From the NCBI GenBank assembly GCA_024691465.1, contig JAILNO010000161.1:1-9295 (forward strand): a DNA stretch of 9,295 nt. Direction: 5' to 3'. Positions 1-7,899 of the stretch are shown one piece after another. Position numbers and translations under genes: made by a program. Each line of letters starts with the position of its first letter. Position 1 is the first letter of the stretch. The notes beneath the pieces were generated by a model. That model was not told where the DNA came from. It searched no databases and saw only the letters and a list, made by a program, of their open reading frames with translations. The stretch comes from Pseudobutyrivibrio sp. GTDB taxonomy: Bacteria; Bacillota_A; Clostridia; Lachnospirales; Lachnospiraceae.

Positions 1-1310
1 ATGTCCTTCACAGACAAAGAGGCATTACCATAATGACTGGCGATATAGTTCTTGATGAGATATATGGTCTTGTTCTCTGATACATTGGAATCTATATCAT
101 TGAAGAAGGCCTCCACCTTATCTACTAGTAGATTGTGCAGACTGATATACGAGAAACAGCTATCCATTATATCCATGATATTCTCATTGTTCTCTATGGA
201 TAGATCAGTGATGAGCTGGTTCTTCTCTCTCTGTGAGAATAGCTCTGTAAATAGATTGAAGTAATAAGTCTTAATCTGATTAGGGAGCAGGACGGTGGAG
301 TCTATGCAGCAGTTGTATAGTTCATCTAGGACTGCTAGTACCTTTTCCTTATCCCTGGTGTCGAGGGCTGGCTGGAAATGTGATAGTACATCCAATAAAT
401 TTGCAGTGCTGTCGGTGCATGACATATTAGGCTTCATTACAGTACATGGCTTGAAGAAAAAGCTATGCTGCAAGAGTATGACAGCCTCTTCGTAGGAGTG
501 ATACGCATTGGCGATACCCTCCACCATACCGCCAGTGGCTATGTAGTATTCGCCCTTGTCTGCGTATGCTCTGTGCAGATGCTGACAGAAATCCTCTATG
601 CTCTGGTTAGATATAGGACTATCTGAGTATATGCAATACACTAGATGGAATAGTCTCTTTTCCGTAAATAAGATATGGATATGACTACTAGATAGCTCTG
701 AGCGAAGTCTCTGATATATATACTGTAATTCGGAGCTGGTCTCTGAGGCAGAGGCGAGCTTCACAATGATGGTGCTGATGTATTTGAATTTGTTGATGCC
801 ATTGTAATGCTTTAAGAAATGATTGCTTAGTTCGGATATGGAATCCTTGCATACGCTATATGGCATAGTGAGATAGTAAGCCAAGGAACTGGCTACCTGA
901 TTAGTGTTCATCTCCTCGGCGGCTGACTCCCTCTGGTGGCGGAGACACTGGCCGATGGCCTTTTGAATGGCCGACTCTAATTCCTTCTCATCGATAGGCT
1001 TCTCGATATAATTGATGGCGCCCATTTTGATGGCGCTCATAAGATATTCCTTGTCAGAATAGCCGCTCATAAAGATAGCGGCCACGTCAGGAGAGAACTG
1101 CTGAATTCTCTCTAACATATCTATTCCATTGAGGCGTGGCATCCTGACATCACATAGAATTATGTCTGGTTTCTCGGTCTTAGCAACTTCGAGACCATTG
1201 ATTCCATCGTCAGCCATCAATACAGAATCAATCCCCAATTTGTCTGTATCGATACTGGAAATTAACCCCTTCCTGGTTAATTCCTCATCGTCTACAATTA
1301 ATAATTTCAT
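1..1310 (-). CDS. YesN/AraC-family two-component response regulator (3' end cut by window edge)
   Basis: About 436 codons are open from an ATG at 1310 down to base 3. The N-terminal receiver domain (about residues 1-120) has the acidic pair D7/D8, phospho-acceptor D54 in ILCDVRMP, switch residue S82 and K104 in the IEKP motif. A middle region follows, with the SYEEA-type motif seen in YesN proteins. The final visible residues (LIKNYIASHYGNASLSVKD) are the usual opening of an AraC DNA-binding domain, so roughly 90-100 residues are missing. Proteins of this family are cytosolic transcription factors phosphorylated by a membrane sensor kinase (LytS/YesM type), often encoded next door, here presumably beyond base 1. 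The gene diverges from the sugar importer operon, which suggests it activates that operon (inference). Its ribosome site is modest: GGGG at 1326-1323, about 12 nt before the ATG. Codon use (many ATA and CTA) differs from the importer genes and fits low expression. Confidence 0.93.
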   Translation of the reverse strand, partial: MKLLIVDDEELTRKGLISSIDTDKLGIDSVLMADDGINGLEVAKTEKPDIILCDVRMPRLNGIDMLERIQQFSPDVAAIFMSGYSDKEYLMSAIKMGAINYIEKPIDEKELESAIQKAIGQCLRHQRESAAEEMNTNQVASSLAYYLTMPYSVCKDSISELSNHFLKHYNGINKFKYISTIIVKLASASETSSELQYIYQRLRSELSSSHIHILFTEKRLFHLVYCIYSDSPISNQSIEDFCQHLHRAYADKGEYYIATGGMVEGIANAYHSYEEAVILLQHSFFFKPCTVMKPNMSCTDSTANLLDVLSHFQPALDTRDKEKVLAVLDELYNCCIDSTVLLPNQIKTYYFNLFTELFSQREKNQLITDLSIENNENIMDIMDSCFSYISLHNLLVDKVEAFFNDIDSNVSENKTIYLIKNYIASHYGNASLSVKD

Positions 1311-1402
1311 AAGAAAAATTTACCCCACATACAAAAATTTTACTCTAAACGAAATAACAGTATTAATGATAGCATAATATCATAGAAAAGGGGGTAAAAC
1401 TT
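1311..1402. promoter_or_regulatory. Divergent control region between regulator and importer operon
   Basis: This 92-bp AT-rich gap must hold the promoters of both divergent genes. On the plus strand CATAAT at 1373-1378 matches the -10 consensus at 5 of 6 positions, but no recognisable -35 lies 16-18 nt upstream, as expected for an activator-dependent promoter. Two similar boxes, AAAAATTTAC (1314-1323) and AAAAATTTTAC (1333-1343), lie 19-20 nt apart in direct orientation, a spacing typical of AraC-type binding sites. Both genes carry GGGGTAAA at their ribosome site (1390-1398 on plus, 1326-1319 on minus). The promoter and operator assignments are inference from position and pattern. Confidence 0.45.
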
Positions 1403-2920
1403 GTGTCTGAATATATTTTGGAATTAAAAGGAATCACTAAAATATTTCCAGGCGTTAAGGCTCTTAACAACGTACAATTTCAGCTAAAAAGAGGTGAAGT
1501 ACATGCGTTGATGGGAGAAAACGGAGCTGGAAAATCAACCTTCATAAAGGTAATCACTGGAGTTCATAAGGCAGAAGAGGGAGAAATGTATCTTAATGGG
1601 GAAAAGGTAGATTTTAAAGGCCCAAGGGATGCTCAAGTAGCAGGTATAGCTGCGGTATACCAGCATCCTACCTCATACCCAGATCTTTCTGTTACAGAGA
1701 ATATTTTCATGAACCATGAGATCAAAAAACATGGCATCATCCAATGGAAAGAAATGAATAAAAAGGCTCAAGAGTATCTTGATGAATTAGATGCAGATTT
1801 CAAATCAACTGCCGAGATGGGTACACTTTCTGTAGCCCAGCAGCAGATGGTAGAGATTGCCAAGGCTATTTCAACAGGAGCTCAGATAGTTATCTTAGAT
1901 GAGCCTACAGCAGCTCTTACAGCTAACGAAGCTGAGAAGCTGTATGAGATTGTAGAGACACTTAGAGATAAGGGAGTTTCAATTATCTTCATCTCTCACA
2001 GATTTGAGGATATGTATAGATTGGCTTCAAGGGTAACAGTATTTAGAGATTCTCAATATATTGGAACCTACGATGTAGATAAGATTACTAACGCAGATCT
2101 AATCAAGGCCATGGTTGGTCGAGAGATTAGTGATATGTACCCAAAGCCAGATGTTGAGCCTGGCAAGGAGATGCTTAGAGTCGAGCACTTATCAAGAGTG
2201 GGTTACTTTAAGGATGTCAATTTCAACGTAAGGGCAGGTGAGATTATCGGTCTTACAGGTCTGGTTGGAGCAGGACGTACAGAGGTGGTTGAAGCAATCT
2301 GCGGAATCACTGATTTAAACGAAGGCAAGGTATTCCTGGAGGGCAAGGAAGTCAAGATTAAGAATCCTACAGATTCTAAGGATTTAGGAATCGTACTTCT
2401 TCCTGAGGACAGACAAAAGACAGGTCTTATCCTCAGCTGGGGACTTGGAAGGAATGTTACACTTCCAGTATTCGACAGAATTGCTAAGAAGGGATTCTGC
2501 GATGAGAAGTCAGAACGTGATCTTGCTAAGAAGCTTCTAGAAGATGTAGATACAAAAGCTGTTTCAATATTTGATCCTGCTAGCTCACTATCAGGTGGTA
2601 ATCAGCAGAAGGTAGTAGTTGCCAAGGCTCTTGCTCAGGACAACATGAAAGTAATTATCATGGATGAGCCAACTAAGGGTGTCGATGTAGGTGCCAAAGC
2701 TGAGATCTACTCAATCATGGGAGAGTTAGCACAAAAGGGATATGCAATCATTATGATTTCCTCTGAGATGCCAGAGATACTTGGCATGAGTGACAGAATA
2801 TACGTAATGTGCAACGGACATGTCACTGGAGAGCTTTCACGTGGCGAGGTAAGTCAGGAAGTAATTCTTGAGCTGGCTATGGAAAAAGGAAAGGAATCTA
2901 AAGAGGAGGTAGTTTCATAA
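1403..2920 (+). CDS. CUT2-type sugar ABC transporter ATP-binding protein (RhaT/LsrA/RbsA-like)
   Basis: This 505-residue protein has two fused ABC ATPase halves, the standard layout and length for the monosaccharide (CUT2) class. The first half has Walker A GENGAGKS (38-45), a Q-loop region reading VYQHPTSYPDLSV, signature LSVAQQQ (142-148) and Walker B with D166/E167. The second half has the degenerate Walker A GLVGAGRT (286-293, arginine in place of lysine) normal for this family, signature LSGGNQQ (396-402) and Walker B D421/E422. It powers sugar import from the cytosolic face of the membrane with the two downstream permeases. Translation starts at a GTG, chosen because GGGGG at 1390-1394 lies 8 nt upstream. 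Its TAA overlaps the next ATG by one base (TAATG), indicating translational coupling. The PDLSV motif resembles the rhamnose/AI-2 branch more than ribose ATPases; the substrate cannot be read from this subunit. Confidence 0.95.
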   Translation: MSEYILELKGITKIFPGVKALNNVQFQLKRGEVHALMGENGAGKSTFIKVITGVHKAEEGEMYLNGEKVDFKGPRDAQVAGIAAVYQHPTSYPDLSVTENIFMNHEIKKHGIIQWKEMNKKAQEYLDELDADFKSTAEMGTLSVAQQQMVEIAKAISTGAQIVILDEPTAALTANEAEKLYEIVETLRDKGVSIIFISHRFEDMYRLASRVTVFRDSQYIGTYDVDKITNADLIKAMVGREISDMYPKPDVEPGKEMLRVEHLSRVGYFKDVNFNVRAGEIIGLTGLVGAGRTEVVEAICGITDLNEGKVFLEGKEVKIKNPTDSKDLGIVLLPEDRQKTGLILSWGLGRNVTLPVFDRIAKKGFCDEKSERDLAKKLLEDVDTKAVSIFDPASSLSGGNQQKVVVAKALAQDNMKVIIMDEPTKGVDVGAKAEIYSIMGELAQKGYAIIMISSEMPEILGMSDRIYVMCNGHVTGELSRGEVSQEVILELAMEKGKESKEEVVS

Positions 2921-3909
2921 TGGAGAATAAGAGTATATGGAAGAAGATTACAGCTTCCAGAGAGGCGTCTCTTCTCATTGTTCTGGTGGTGCTATGTGCA
3001 CTGATTTCGATTAAGACTCCAACCTTTTTAGGATGGGCTAACATATCAGAGATACTTAAGAACAATTCCACAACAATGATAATGGCTCTGGGAATGCTTT
3101 TAGTATTACTTATAGGCGGAATTGATATTTCCATTGGTTCCACACTTGCTTTTTCAGGAATGACCATAGGTATCCTGTACAAGTACGATCATATGGAATC
3201 TACTTTCTTAGGTTTCTTACTTGCAACTGTAATTGGTATAGCATGTGGTGCAATTATTGGTTTAATCATTTCTTATGGCAAGGTTAGTCCGATTATCTGT
3301 ACCCTGGGTACCATGTATGTGTACAGAGGATTCGCATATCTGGTAGCTAATGATGAATGGGCTGGTGCTGATGCCCTAGGTTCATTTAAGGAATTTGCTT
3401 TGAAGGATTTCTTAGGAATCAATTCAGCAGTTTGGATTACAATTATTTGCTATGTAATTTTCTTCATAATGATGAAGTGGACTAAGTTCGGTCGCAATAT
3501 CTACGCAGTTGGTTCTAATGAAGAGGCAGCTGAGATTTCAGGTATCAATGTTAAGCTTGTTAAGACTCTTGTATATACCATCATGGGTGGCTTATCAGGA
3601 CTTACAGGTGCAGTTATGACTTGCGTATATGCATCAGCACAGCCTAACATGGCTACTGGAAAAGAGATGGATGTTATTGCAGCCTGCGTAATCGGTGGTG
3701 TATCAATGACTGGTGGTAGAGGATCAGTTGGCGGCGCTTTAATCGGTGCATTAATCCTTTCAGTTATTTCTAAGGCATTACCTTTAGTAGGAATCGATGC
3801 TCTTGCTCAGAATACAGTTAAGGGTGTTATCATCATCGCAGTTATTATTCTAAACGTAGTTACTCAGAGAATGATGGATAAGGCTGCTCTTGAAAAGAGA
3901 GAGATGTAG
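2920..3909 (+). CDS. CUT2 sugar ABC transporter permease, first of two
   Basis: This 329-residue integral membrane protein is rich in hydrophobic segments, with the first after a short basic N-terminus (about residues 17-31). It carries the family motif GGIDISIGS (66-74) and the conserved loop GRNIYAVGSNEEAAEISGI that lies on the cytosolic side near the ATPase in this family. The GGVSMTGGRGSVGGALIGA segment near the C-terminus is also typical of RbsC-like permeases. It forms half of the transmembrane channel; the next gene should supply the other half. GGAGG at 2905-2909, inside the end of the ATPase gene, lies 10 nt before the ATG, and the 1-nt overlap ties its expression to the ATPase. Length is normal for the family and the frame is intact. 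Confidence 0.94.
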   Translation: MENKSIWKKITASREASLLIVLVVLCALISIKTPTFLGWANISEILKNNSTTMIMALGMLLVLLIGGIDISIGSTLAFSGMTIGILYKYDHMESTFLGFLLATVIGIACGAIIGLIISYGKVSPIICTLGTMYVYRGFAYLVANDEWAGADALGSFKEFALKDFLGINSAVWITIICYVIFFIMMKWTKFGRNIYAVGSNEEAAEISGINVKLVKTLVYTIMGGLSGLTGAVMTCVYASAQPNMATGKEMDVIAACVIGGVSMTGGRGSVGGALIGALILSVISKALPLVGIDALAQNTVKGVIIIAVIILNVVTQRMMDKAALEKREM

Positions 3910-3921
3910 GAGGGAGAGAAA

Positions 3922-4926
3922 GTGGCAGGAAAATCAGGAAGAACTATTGCAAATACAGTGGAACAGCCATGGAAAAAGGTGGTGTTCAGCTGGGAAGGCG
4001 TATTAGTCTTATTATTCATTGCAATCAATATTTTATGTTTATGTATCTCTCCAGTTTACAATGCAAAGAATTTGCTTAGAGAGAGTCCAAAGTACTTAGC
4101 AGAGATGCTTTTACTTTTCCCAATGGCATATCTGCTCCTCTTGGGAGAGATTGATATTTCGGTTGGATCTATTGTATGTCTGGCAGCCACCATGGCTTGT
4201 ATGGCATCTAATGCAGGCGTACCTTTTATCGGCGTAGTAGTGATAGCTCTTGCTACAGGTCTTGCCTGTGGAGCATTCAATGGATTCGTAACAGTTAAGT
4301 TCAGAGAGTTACCTACTATGATTATCACTTTAGGTACTCAGATTGTGTTCAGAGGAATAGCTGAAATCGCTCTTGGCAGCGGTGGTTCTATCTCTCTTAC
4401 AGATTCATCTGGATTCAAAATTCTAAATGGAAAAATAGGAATTTTCCCATATTCGTTTTTCTTAATCATAATTTGTGCTATCGTATTTACGGTAATTGCA
4501 GACAGAAGAAATTATGGTAGAAAGTTATATGCAATTGGTAGCAATGCTAAGACAGCATACTATTCAGGTATCAAAGTTAAGCAGACTATATTCATTGCAT
4601 TCGTAGTAATCGGTATCTTCGCAGGATTGTCAGGACTGTTCCTTACATCTACAGCATATGGTGCTAACACTACTACTGGTAAGAATTTCGAGATGGATGC
4701 AATCGCTATGGCGGTATTCGGCGGTGTATCTAATATGGGTGGTAAAGGTAAATTATACGGCGCCTTTGTTTCAGCATTTACAATCATGTGCTTAAGAATT
4801 GGTTTAGGACAGATTAATGTCAACTCACAGGTAATCTTAATTATCCTTGGACTTCTTCTGATCTGTGCAGTACTCCTTCCTAATGTGGCAGGGATGATTA
4901 ATGCTAAGAAGAAGACAGTTAAGTAA
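3922..4926 (+). CDS. CUT2 sugar ABC transporter permease, second of two
   Basis: This 334-residue polytopic membrane protein is homologous to the preceding permease but clearly diverged from it. The family motif reads GEIDISVGS (75-83), with glutamate where the first permease has glycine. The cytosolic loop is GRKLYAIGSNAKTAYYSGI and the late glycine-rich motif is FGGVSNMGGKGKLYGA. Two different permeases in one operon point to a heterodimeric channel, as in RhaP/RhaQ, LsrC/LsrD and YtfT/YjfF, and unlike the single-permease ribose or arabinose (AraH) systems. Start is a GTG 12 bp after the previous stop, chosen because AGGAGGGAG at 3908-3916 sits close upstream. No in-frame ATG nearby would keep the N-terminal segment. 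Confidence 0.93.
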   Translation: MAGKSGRTIANTVEQPWKKVVFSWEGVLVLLFIAINILCLCISPVYNAKNLLRESPKYLAEMLLLFPMAYLLLLGEIDISVGSIVCLAATMACMASNAGVPFIGVVVIALATGLACGAFNGFVTVKFRELPTMIITLGTQIVFRGIAEIALGSGGSISLTDSSGFKILNGKIGIFPYSFFLIIICAIVFTVIADRRNYGRKLYAIGSNAKTAYYSGIKVKQTIFIAFVVIGIFAGLSGLFLTSTAYGANTTTGKNFEMDAIAMAVFGGVSNMGGKGKLYGAFVSAFTIMCLRIGLGQINVNSQVILIILGLLLICAVLLPNVAGMINAKKKTVK

Positions 4927-4928
4927 TG

Positions 4929-4956
4929 ATATCTAATCCGAAAAGGGGATTGATAT
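4929..4956 (+). promoter_or_regulatory. Intercistronic stem-loop ahead of the binding-protein gene
   Basis: Just after the permease stop, ATATC-T-AATCC (4929-4939) pairs with GGATT-GATAT (4947-4956), giving a 10-bp stem with one bulged T and a 7-nt loop. No T-run follows, so it is not a classical terminator. In ABC operons such hairpins often flank the binding-protein gene and help make its mRNA more abundant through RNA processing or protection. That role is inferred here. The 68-bp gap is by far the longest within the operon. Confidence 0.45.
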
Positions 4957-4994
4957 AAATTAACCAAAAATTTAAATTGGGAGGTTGAAAGAAA

Positions 4995-6098
4995 ATGAAG
5001 AAAAAGCTATTAAGCAGTCTGCTTTGTGCAGCAATGGTGGGGTCATTGTTCGTAGGTTGCGGTTCGTCTGAAGAGCCAGCAGCTACAGAAGGCACTGATA
5101 GCGCAGCTACAGAAAGCACAGACGCTGCAGAAAGTGATGCAGCAGCAACAGAGGGTGGAGCATCTGGTACATATGCACTTGTACCTAAGAGTGCTGGTAA
5201 CCCATTCAATGAGAAGGAAGCTGATGGATTCAAGGCAGCAGTTGAGGCTATGGGCGGAACAGCAGTTGTTCAGTATCCAGAGGCAGCTACAGCTGACGCT
5301 CAGATCACAGTTATTGAGTCACTCATCTCACAGGATGTTGATTCTATCTGTGTAGCAGCTAATGATGAGAATGCTCTTCAGGCTGTATTAGAGGAAGCTA
5401 TGGATGCAGGTATCAAGGTTTGCTCTGTTGACTCTTCAGTTAACTCTTCAAGCCGTGCAGTTCACTGCAACCAGGCAGGTGTAGACGAGATCGGTCTTGC
5501 ACTTATCGATGCTGTATATGATATTTCAGGTGGTTCAGGACAGTTCGCTATCCTTTCAGCTACATCACAGGCTACTAACCAGAATGCTTGGATTGATTCT
5601 ATGAAGTCTTACATGGAGTCAGATGACAAGTATGCAGATCTTGAGCTTGTAGAGGTTGCATATGGTGATGATGAGTCTCAGAAGTCTACTGATCAGACAC
5701 AGGCTCTTCTTCAGAACTATCCAGACCTCAAGGTTATCTGCTCACCAACAACAGTAGGTATCGCTGCAGCAGCTAAGGTTCTTCAGGATCAGGGTTCTTC
5801 TGTAAAGCTTACAGGTCTTGGTCTTCCTTCAGAGATGGCAGCTTACATCGGTGATGGCGATGACTTCTCATGCCCTTACATGTTCCTTTGGAATCCAATT
5901 GACTTAGGTGCTCTTGGTGGTTATGCATCAATCGCTTTAGTTAATGGTGAGATCACAGGTGCTGAGGGTGACACATTCACATGTGAGCTTGGTGACTACA
6001 CTGTAGTTTCAGCAGCTGATGGCGGTACAGAGATTATCCTTGGTGCTCCATTCAAGTTCGATCCAAGCAACATTGATGAGTGGAAAGAGGTTTACTAA
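4995..6098 (+). CDS. Sugar ABC transporter substrate-binding lipoprotein (RhaS/LsrB-like)
   Basis: This 367-residue protein has a lipoprotein signal peptide: basic MKKK start, hydrophobic core, and lipobox FVGC with lipidated C22. An Ala/Thr/Glu/Ser-rich linker (about 26-58) tethers it to the outer face of the membrane. The rest is a periplasmic-binding fold of the type I class (Peripla_BP_4). Segments recall rhamnose-binding RhaS and AI-2-binding LsrB: VPKSAGNPF near the start, NQNAWIDSMKSY, LTGLGLPSEMAAYI, the MFLWNPIDLG region and a late GAPFKFDPSNIDEW tail. It captures the cargo and delivers it to the two permeases. GGAGG at 4980-4984 lies 10 nt before the ATG. Codon choice is strongly biased (almost no ATA), as expected for an abundant binding protein. 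Rhamnose, AI-2, arabinose or a small arabinoside are all possible ligands; the neighbouring arabinan enzymes favour an arabinose-related one (inference). Confidence 0.93.
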   Translation: MKKKLLSSLLCAAMVGSLFVGCGSSEEPAATEGTDSAATESTDAAESDAAATEGGASGTYALVPKSAGNPFNEKEADGFKAAVEAMGGTAVVQYPEAATADAQITVIESLISQDVDSICVAANDENALQAVLEEAMDAGIKVCSVDSSVNSSSRAVHCNQAGVDEIGLALIDAVYDISGGSGQFAILSATSQATNQNAWIDSMKSYMESDDKYADLELVEVAYGDDESQKSTDQTQALLQNYPDLKVICSPTTVGIAAAAKVLQDQGSSVKLTGLGLPSEMAAYIGDGDDFSCPYMFLWNPIDLGALGGYASIALVNGEITGAEGDTFTCELGDYTVVSAADGGTEIILGAPFKFDPSNIDEWKEVY

Positions 6099-6187
6099 TT
6101 TATTCTTCTCTTTAAAATACATTGATTTAAATTATTTTAATAATATTTAAATTAATTATTGTTTTCTCTATTTTTATTTGTTATATT

Positions 6188-6234
6188 ATAACTGTTCAGA
6201 TAAGGATTCTACTTGTCTGAGCAGTTATTTTTTT
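6188..6234 (+). terminator. Intrinsic terminator of the importer operon
   Basis: AACTGTTCAGATAAG (6190-6204) pairs with CTTGTCTGAGCAGTT (6212-6226) around a 7-nt loop, giving 15 base pairs including two G-U pairs. Flanking A/T bases extend the stem slightly and a T-rich tract runs to 6234. It separates the importer operon from the arabinan-enzyme unit. The preceding stretch (6099-6187) is extremely AT-rich and holds no gene. Confidence 0.88.
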
Positions 6235-6331
6235 GAATAGGGGATCTACTTGATTTCTTATTTAATCTTCAAACATTTTAAAAGGGGCTTGATGGTTGGA
6301 GATTTTCGACTTGAAATAAGGAGGATAACAC
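6235..6331 (+). promoter_or_regulatory. Probable promoter and leader for the arabinan-enzyme unit
   Basis: A promoter is expected here because a strong terminator lies just upstream and the next gene has its own strong ribosome site (AAGGAGG, 6318-6324, 7 nt before the GTG). TTTAAT at 6261-6266 fits the -10 consensus at 5 of 6 positions but has no good -35 at normal spacing. TTGATT at 6250-6255 is a possible -35 with only a weak -10 partner. CAAACATTTTA at 6270-6280 resembles the box CAAAAATTTTA at 1332-1342 in the divergent control region. The exact promoter is not resolved. Confidence 0.35.
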
Positions 6332-7855
6332 GTGAAGAAATTTATCTCATGTGTTCTAGCAATTTCTATGGTTGGAGGTCTTGTGGCTTGCTCAGGCTCT
6401 GAAGCCAAGAATTATACAATGAATTACGATGGTATAAGTGTTGGCGATGTTTCTTCGGGCATATCTGTCCATGATCCATCCATTTTGGAAGTTGACGGAA
6501 CATATTATATCTATGGTTCCCATATGACAGCAGCTAAGAGTACCGATTTACTCAATTGGGAGAGTATAGCTGATGGCTACATGAAGACCAATCCAGTATA
6601 TGGTCAGATATATGATGTTGCTGATGAGGCTTTTGCATATGCAGGAGCACGTAACAGTGTCATTGAGACTGATGATGGTGGTACTCATGTGTGGGCTCCA
6701 GATGTTATTTATAATGAGGCTAATGGCCTCTATTACATGTACTATTGCTGTTCCTCTACATGGAACGCGTCGAACCTTTGCTACGGCACCAGCGAGACAC
6801 CTGAGGGACCATTTGAGTGGCAGGGTAACCTGATCTACTCAGGTTTTAACTATAGCAATATAGATAAGACCGATGTACTTGATTATGTAGATGAAGATTA
6901 CGCTAAGAAGAATTACATCAAGAGTGGCGCATATAATTACGAAGATTATCCTAACGCAATTGATCCTACAGTTTTCTATGACAATGATGGACGTATGTGG
7001 ATGGTATATGGCTCATGGTCAGGAGGTATATTCTTACTGGAATTAGACCCTGAGACAGGCCTTGTTATTCATCCTGAAGCCGATGCTGACAATAATGTAG
7101 ATGCATATTTTGGCAAGAAGTTATTAGGCGGCGGACACATCTCTATCGAGGGACCATATATTATGTATGATGCTGCTACAGATTATTATTATCTGTTCGT
7201 TTCATACGGAGCATTAACCAGCAATGGTGGCTATCAGATCAGAGTATTCCGTTCTAAGACAGTGGACGGAGAGTATGTTGACATGAATGGCGCATATCCA
7301 GAGAAGAGCGCCATGCACGAGAATTTCGGACTGAAGCTTTCAGGTAACTACAAGCTGCCTAGTCTTTCTCAAGCATACATGGCAACAGGACATAATTCAG
7401 CATTCATTGATGAGGATGGTAAGTGTTATCTCATATACCATACTCGCTTTAATGATGGCACAGAGAACCATTCTCCTAGAGTGCATCAGATGCTTATGAA
7501 TGCAGAAGGATGGCCATGTGATTTACCATACCAGACACAGGGTGAGACCGTCTCAGATACGGGTTATGAAAAAGAAGACGTGGTTGGCAGATATTACTTT
7601 GTTAATCAGGGAACTGATATATCCAGTGATATTGCTAATCCTATCATCCTATATTTGAATGAGGACGGTACTTGTGACGGTGAGGAAGTTAGCGGTACAT
7701 GGTCTATGACTGATGGTACTTATTACATGAATATCACAATTGCGGATGTACAATACAGCGGAGTATTCTGTCAGATGCTTGATGAAGCAGGTACAGAAGT
7801 TATGACATTTTCAGCTGTTGGAAATAACGAAAGTGTCTGGGGAGTGAAATATTAA
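6332..7855 (+). CDS. abn2: Extracellular endo-alpha-1,5-L-arabinanase, GH43, lipoprotein (Abn2-type)
   Basis: This 507-residue protein has a lipoprotein signal (lipobox LVAC, C20), so it should be anchored on the outer cell surface. The five-bladed GH43 domain spans about residues 40-410. The catalytic set is visible: general base D48 in VHDPSI, pKa-tuning D211 in AIDPTVFYD, and general acid E273 in SIEGPYI. H354 in TGHNSAF matches the metal-site histidine of arabinanases. Segments such as WMVYGSWSGGIFLLEL, GKKLLGGGHISIEGPYI and YLIYHTRFNDG closely recall Bacillus subtilis Abn2. So does the C-terminal beta domain (about 415-507; GTW and GVF motifs, ending ESVWGVKY). That enzyme cuts internal alpha-1,5 bonds of arabinan. 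A GTG start is chosen because AAGGAGG sits 7 nt upstream and the signal peptide begins there. It leads a unit with a second GH43 gene 44 bp downstream. Exact specificity is inferred from homology. Confidence 0.9.
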   Translation: MKKFISCVLAISMVGGLVACSGSEAKNYTMNYDGISVGDVSSGISVHDPSILEVDGTYYIYGSHMTAAKSTDLLNWESIADGYMKTNPVYGQIYDVADEAFAYAGARNSVIETDDGGTHVWAPDVIYNEANGLYYMYYCCSSTWNASNLCYGTSETPEGPFEWQGNLIYSGFNYSNIDKTDVLDYVDEDYAKKNYIKSGAYNYEDYPNAIDPTVFYDNDGRMWMVYGSWSGGIFLLELDPETGLVIHPEADADNNVDAYFGKKLLGGGHISIEGPYIMYDAATDYYYLFVSYGALTSNGGYQIRVFRSKTVDGEYVDMNGAYPEKSAMHENFGLKLSGNYKLPSLSQAYMATGHNSAFIDEDGKCYLIYHTRFNDGTENHSPRVHQMLMNAEGWPCDLPYQTQGETVSDTGYEKEDVVGRYYFVNQGTDISSDIANPIILYLNEDGTCDGEEVSGTWSMTDGTYYMNITIADVQYSGVFCQMLDEAGTEVMTFSAVGNNESVWGVKY

Positions 7856-7899
7856 ATATCAATACTGAGTTAAGATTAAGAAGGGATTATTAATAGATT

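Noticed and set aside
52..495. Short plus-strand frames opposite the response regulator
   Set aside because: They are antisense to a continuous, motif-bearing response-regulator frame.
1345..1360. A possible CcpA (cre) site around CTAAACGAAATAACA
   Set aside because: The central AACG fits, but the conserved G of the left half and the CA of the right half are absent.
4560..4967. A 135-codon open frame on the minus strand opposite the second permease
   Set aside because: It lies antisense to a well-supported membrane protein gene, has no ribosome site or family resemblance, and reflects the codon bias of the true gene.
4919..5233. A 104-codon minus-strand frame with Ser/Ala-rich sequence
   Set aside because: It is the antisense reading of the repetitive Ala/Thr/Glu linker of the binding protein and carries no independent coding signal.
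5134..5355. A glutamine- and leucine-rich frame inside the binding-protein gene
   Set aside because: It is an alternative-frame reading of GCA/CAG-rich codons, with no start signal.
1403..6098. Reading the importer as an autoinducer-2 uptake (Lsr) quorum-sensing operon
   Set aside because: Gene order and binding protein are similar, but the AI-2 kinase, processing genes and LsrR are absent from view and the neighbours are arabinan enzymes.
6127..6150. An AT-only inverted repeat (TTAAATTATT with TAATATTTAA)
   Set aside because: It is built only of A and T, imperfect, and lies in a nearly pure AT stretch where such dyads arise by chance; the real terminator is just downstream.
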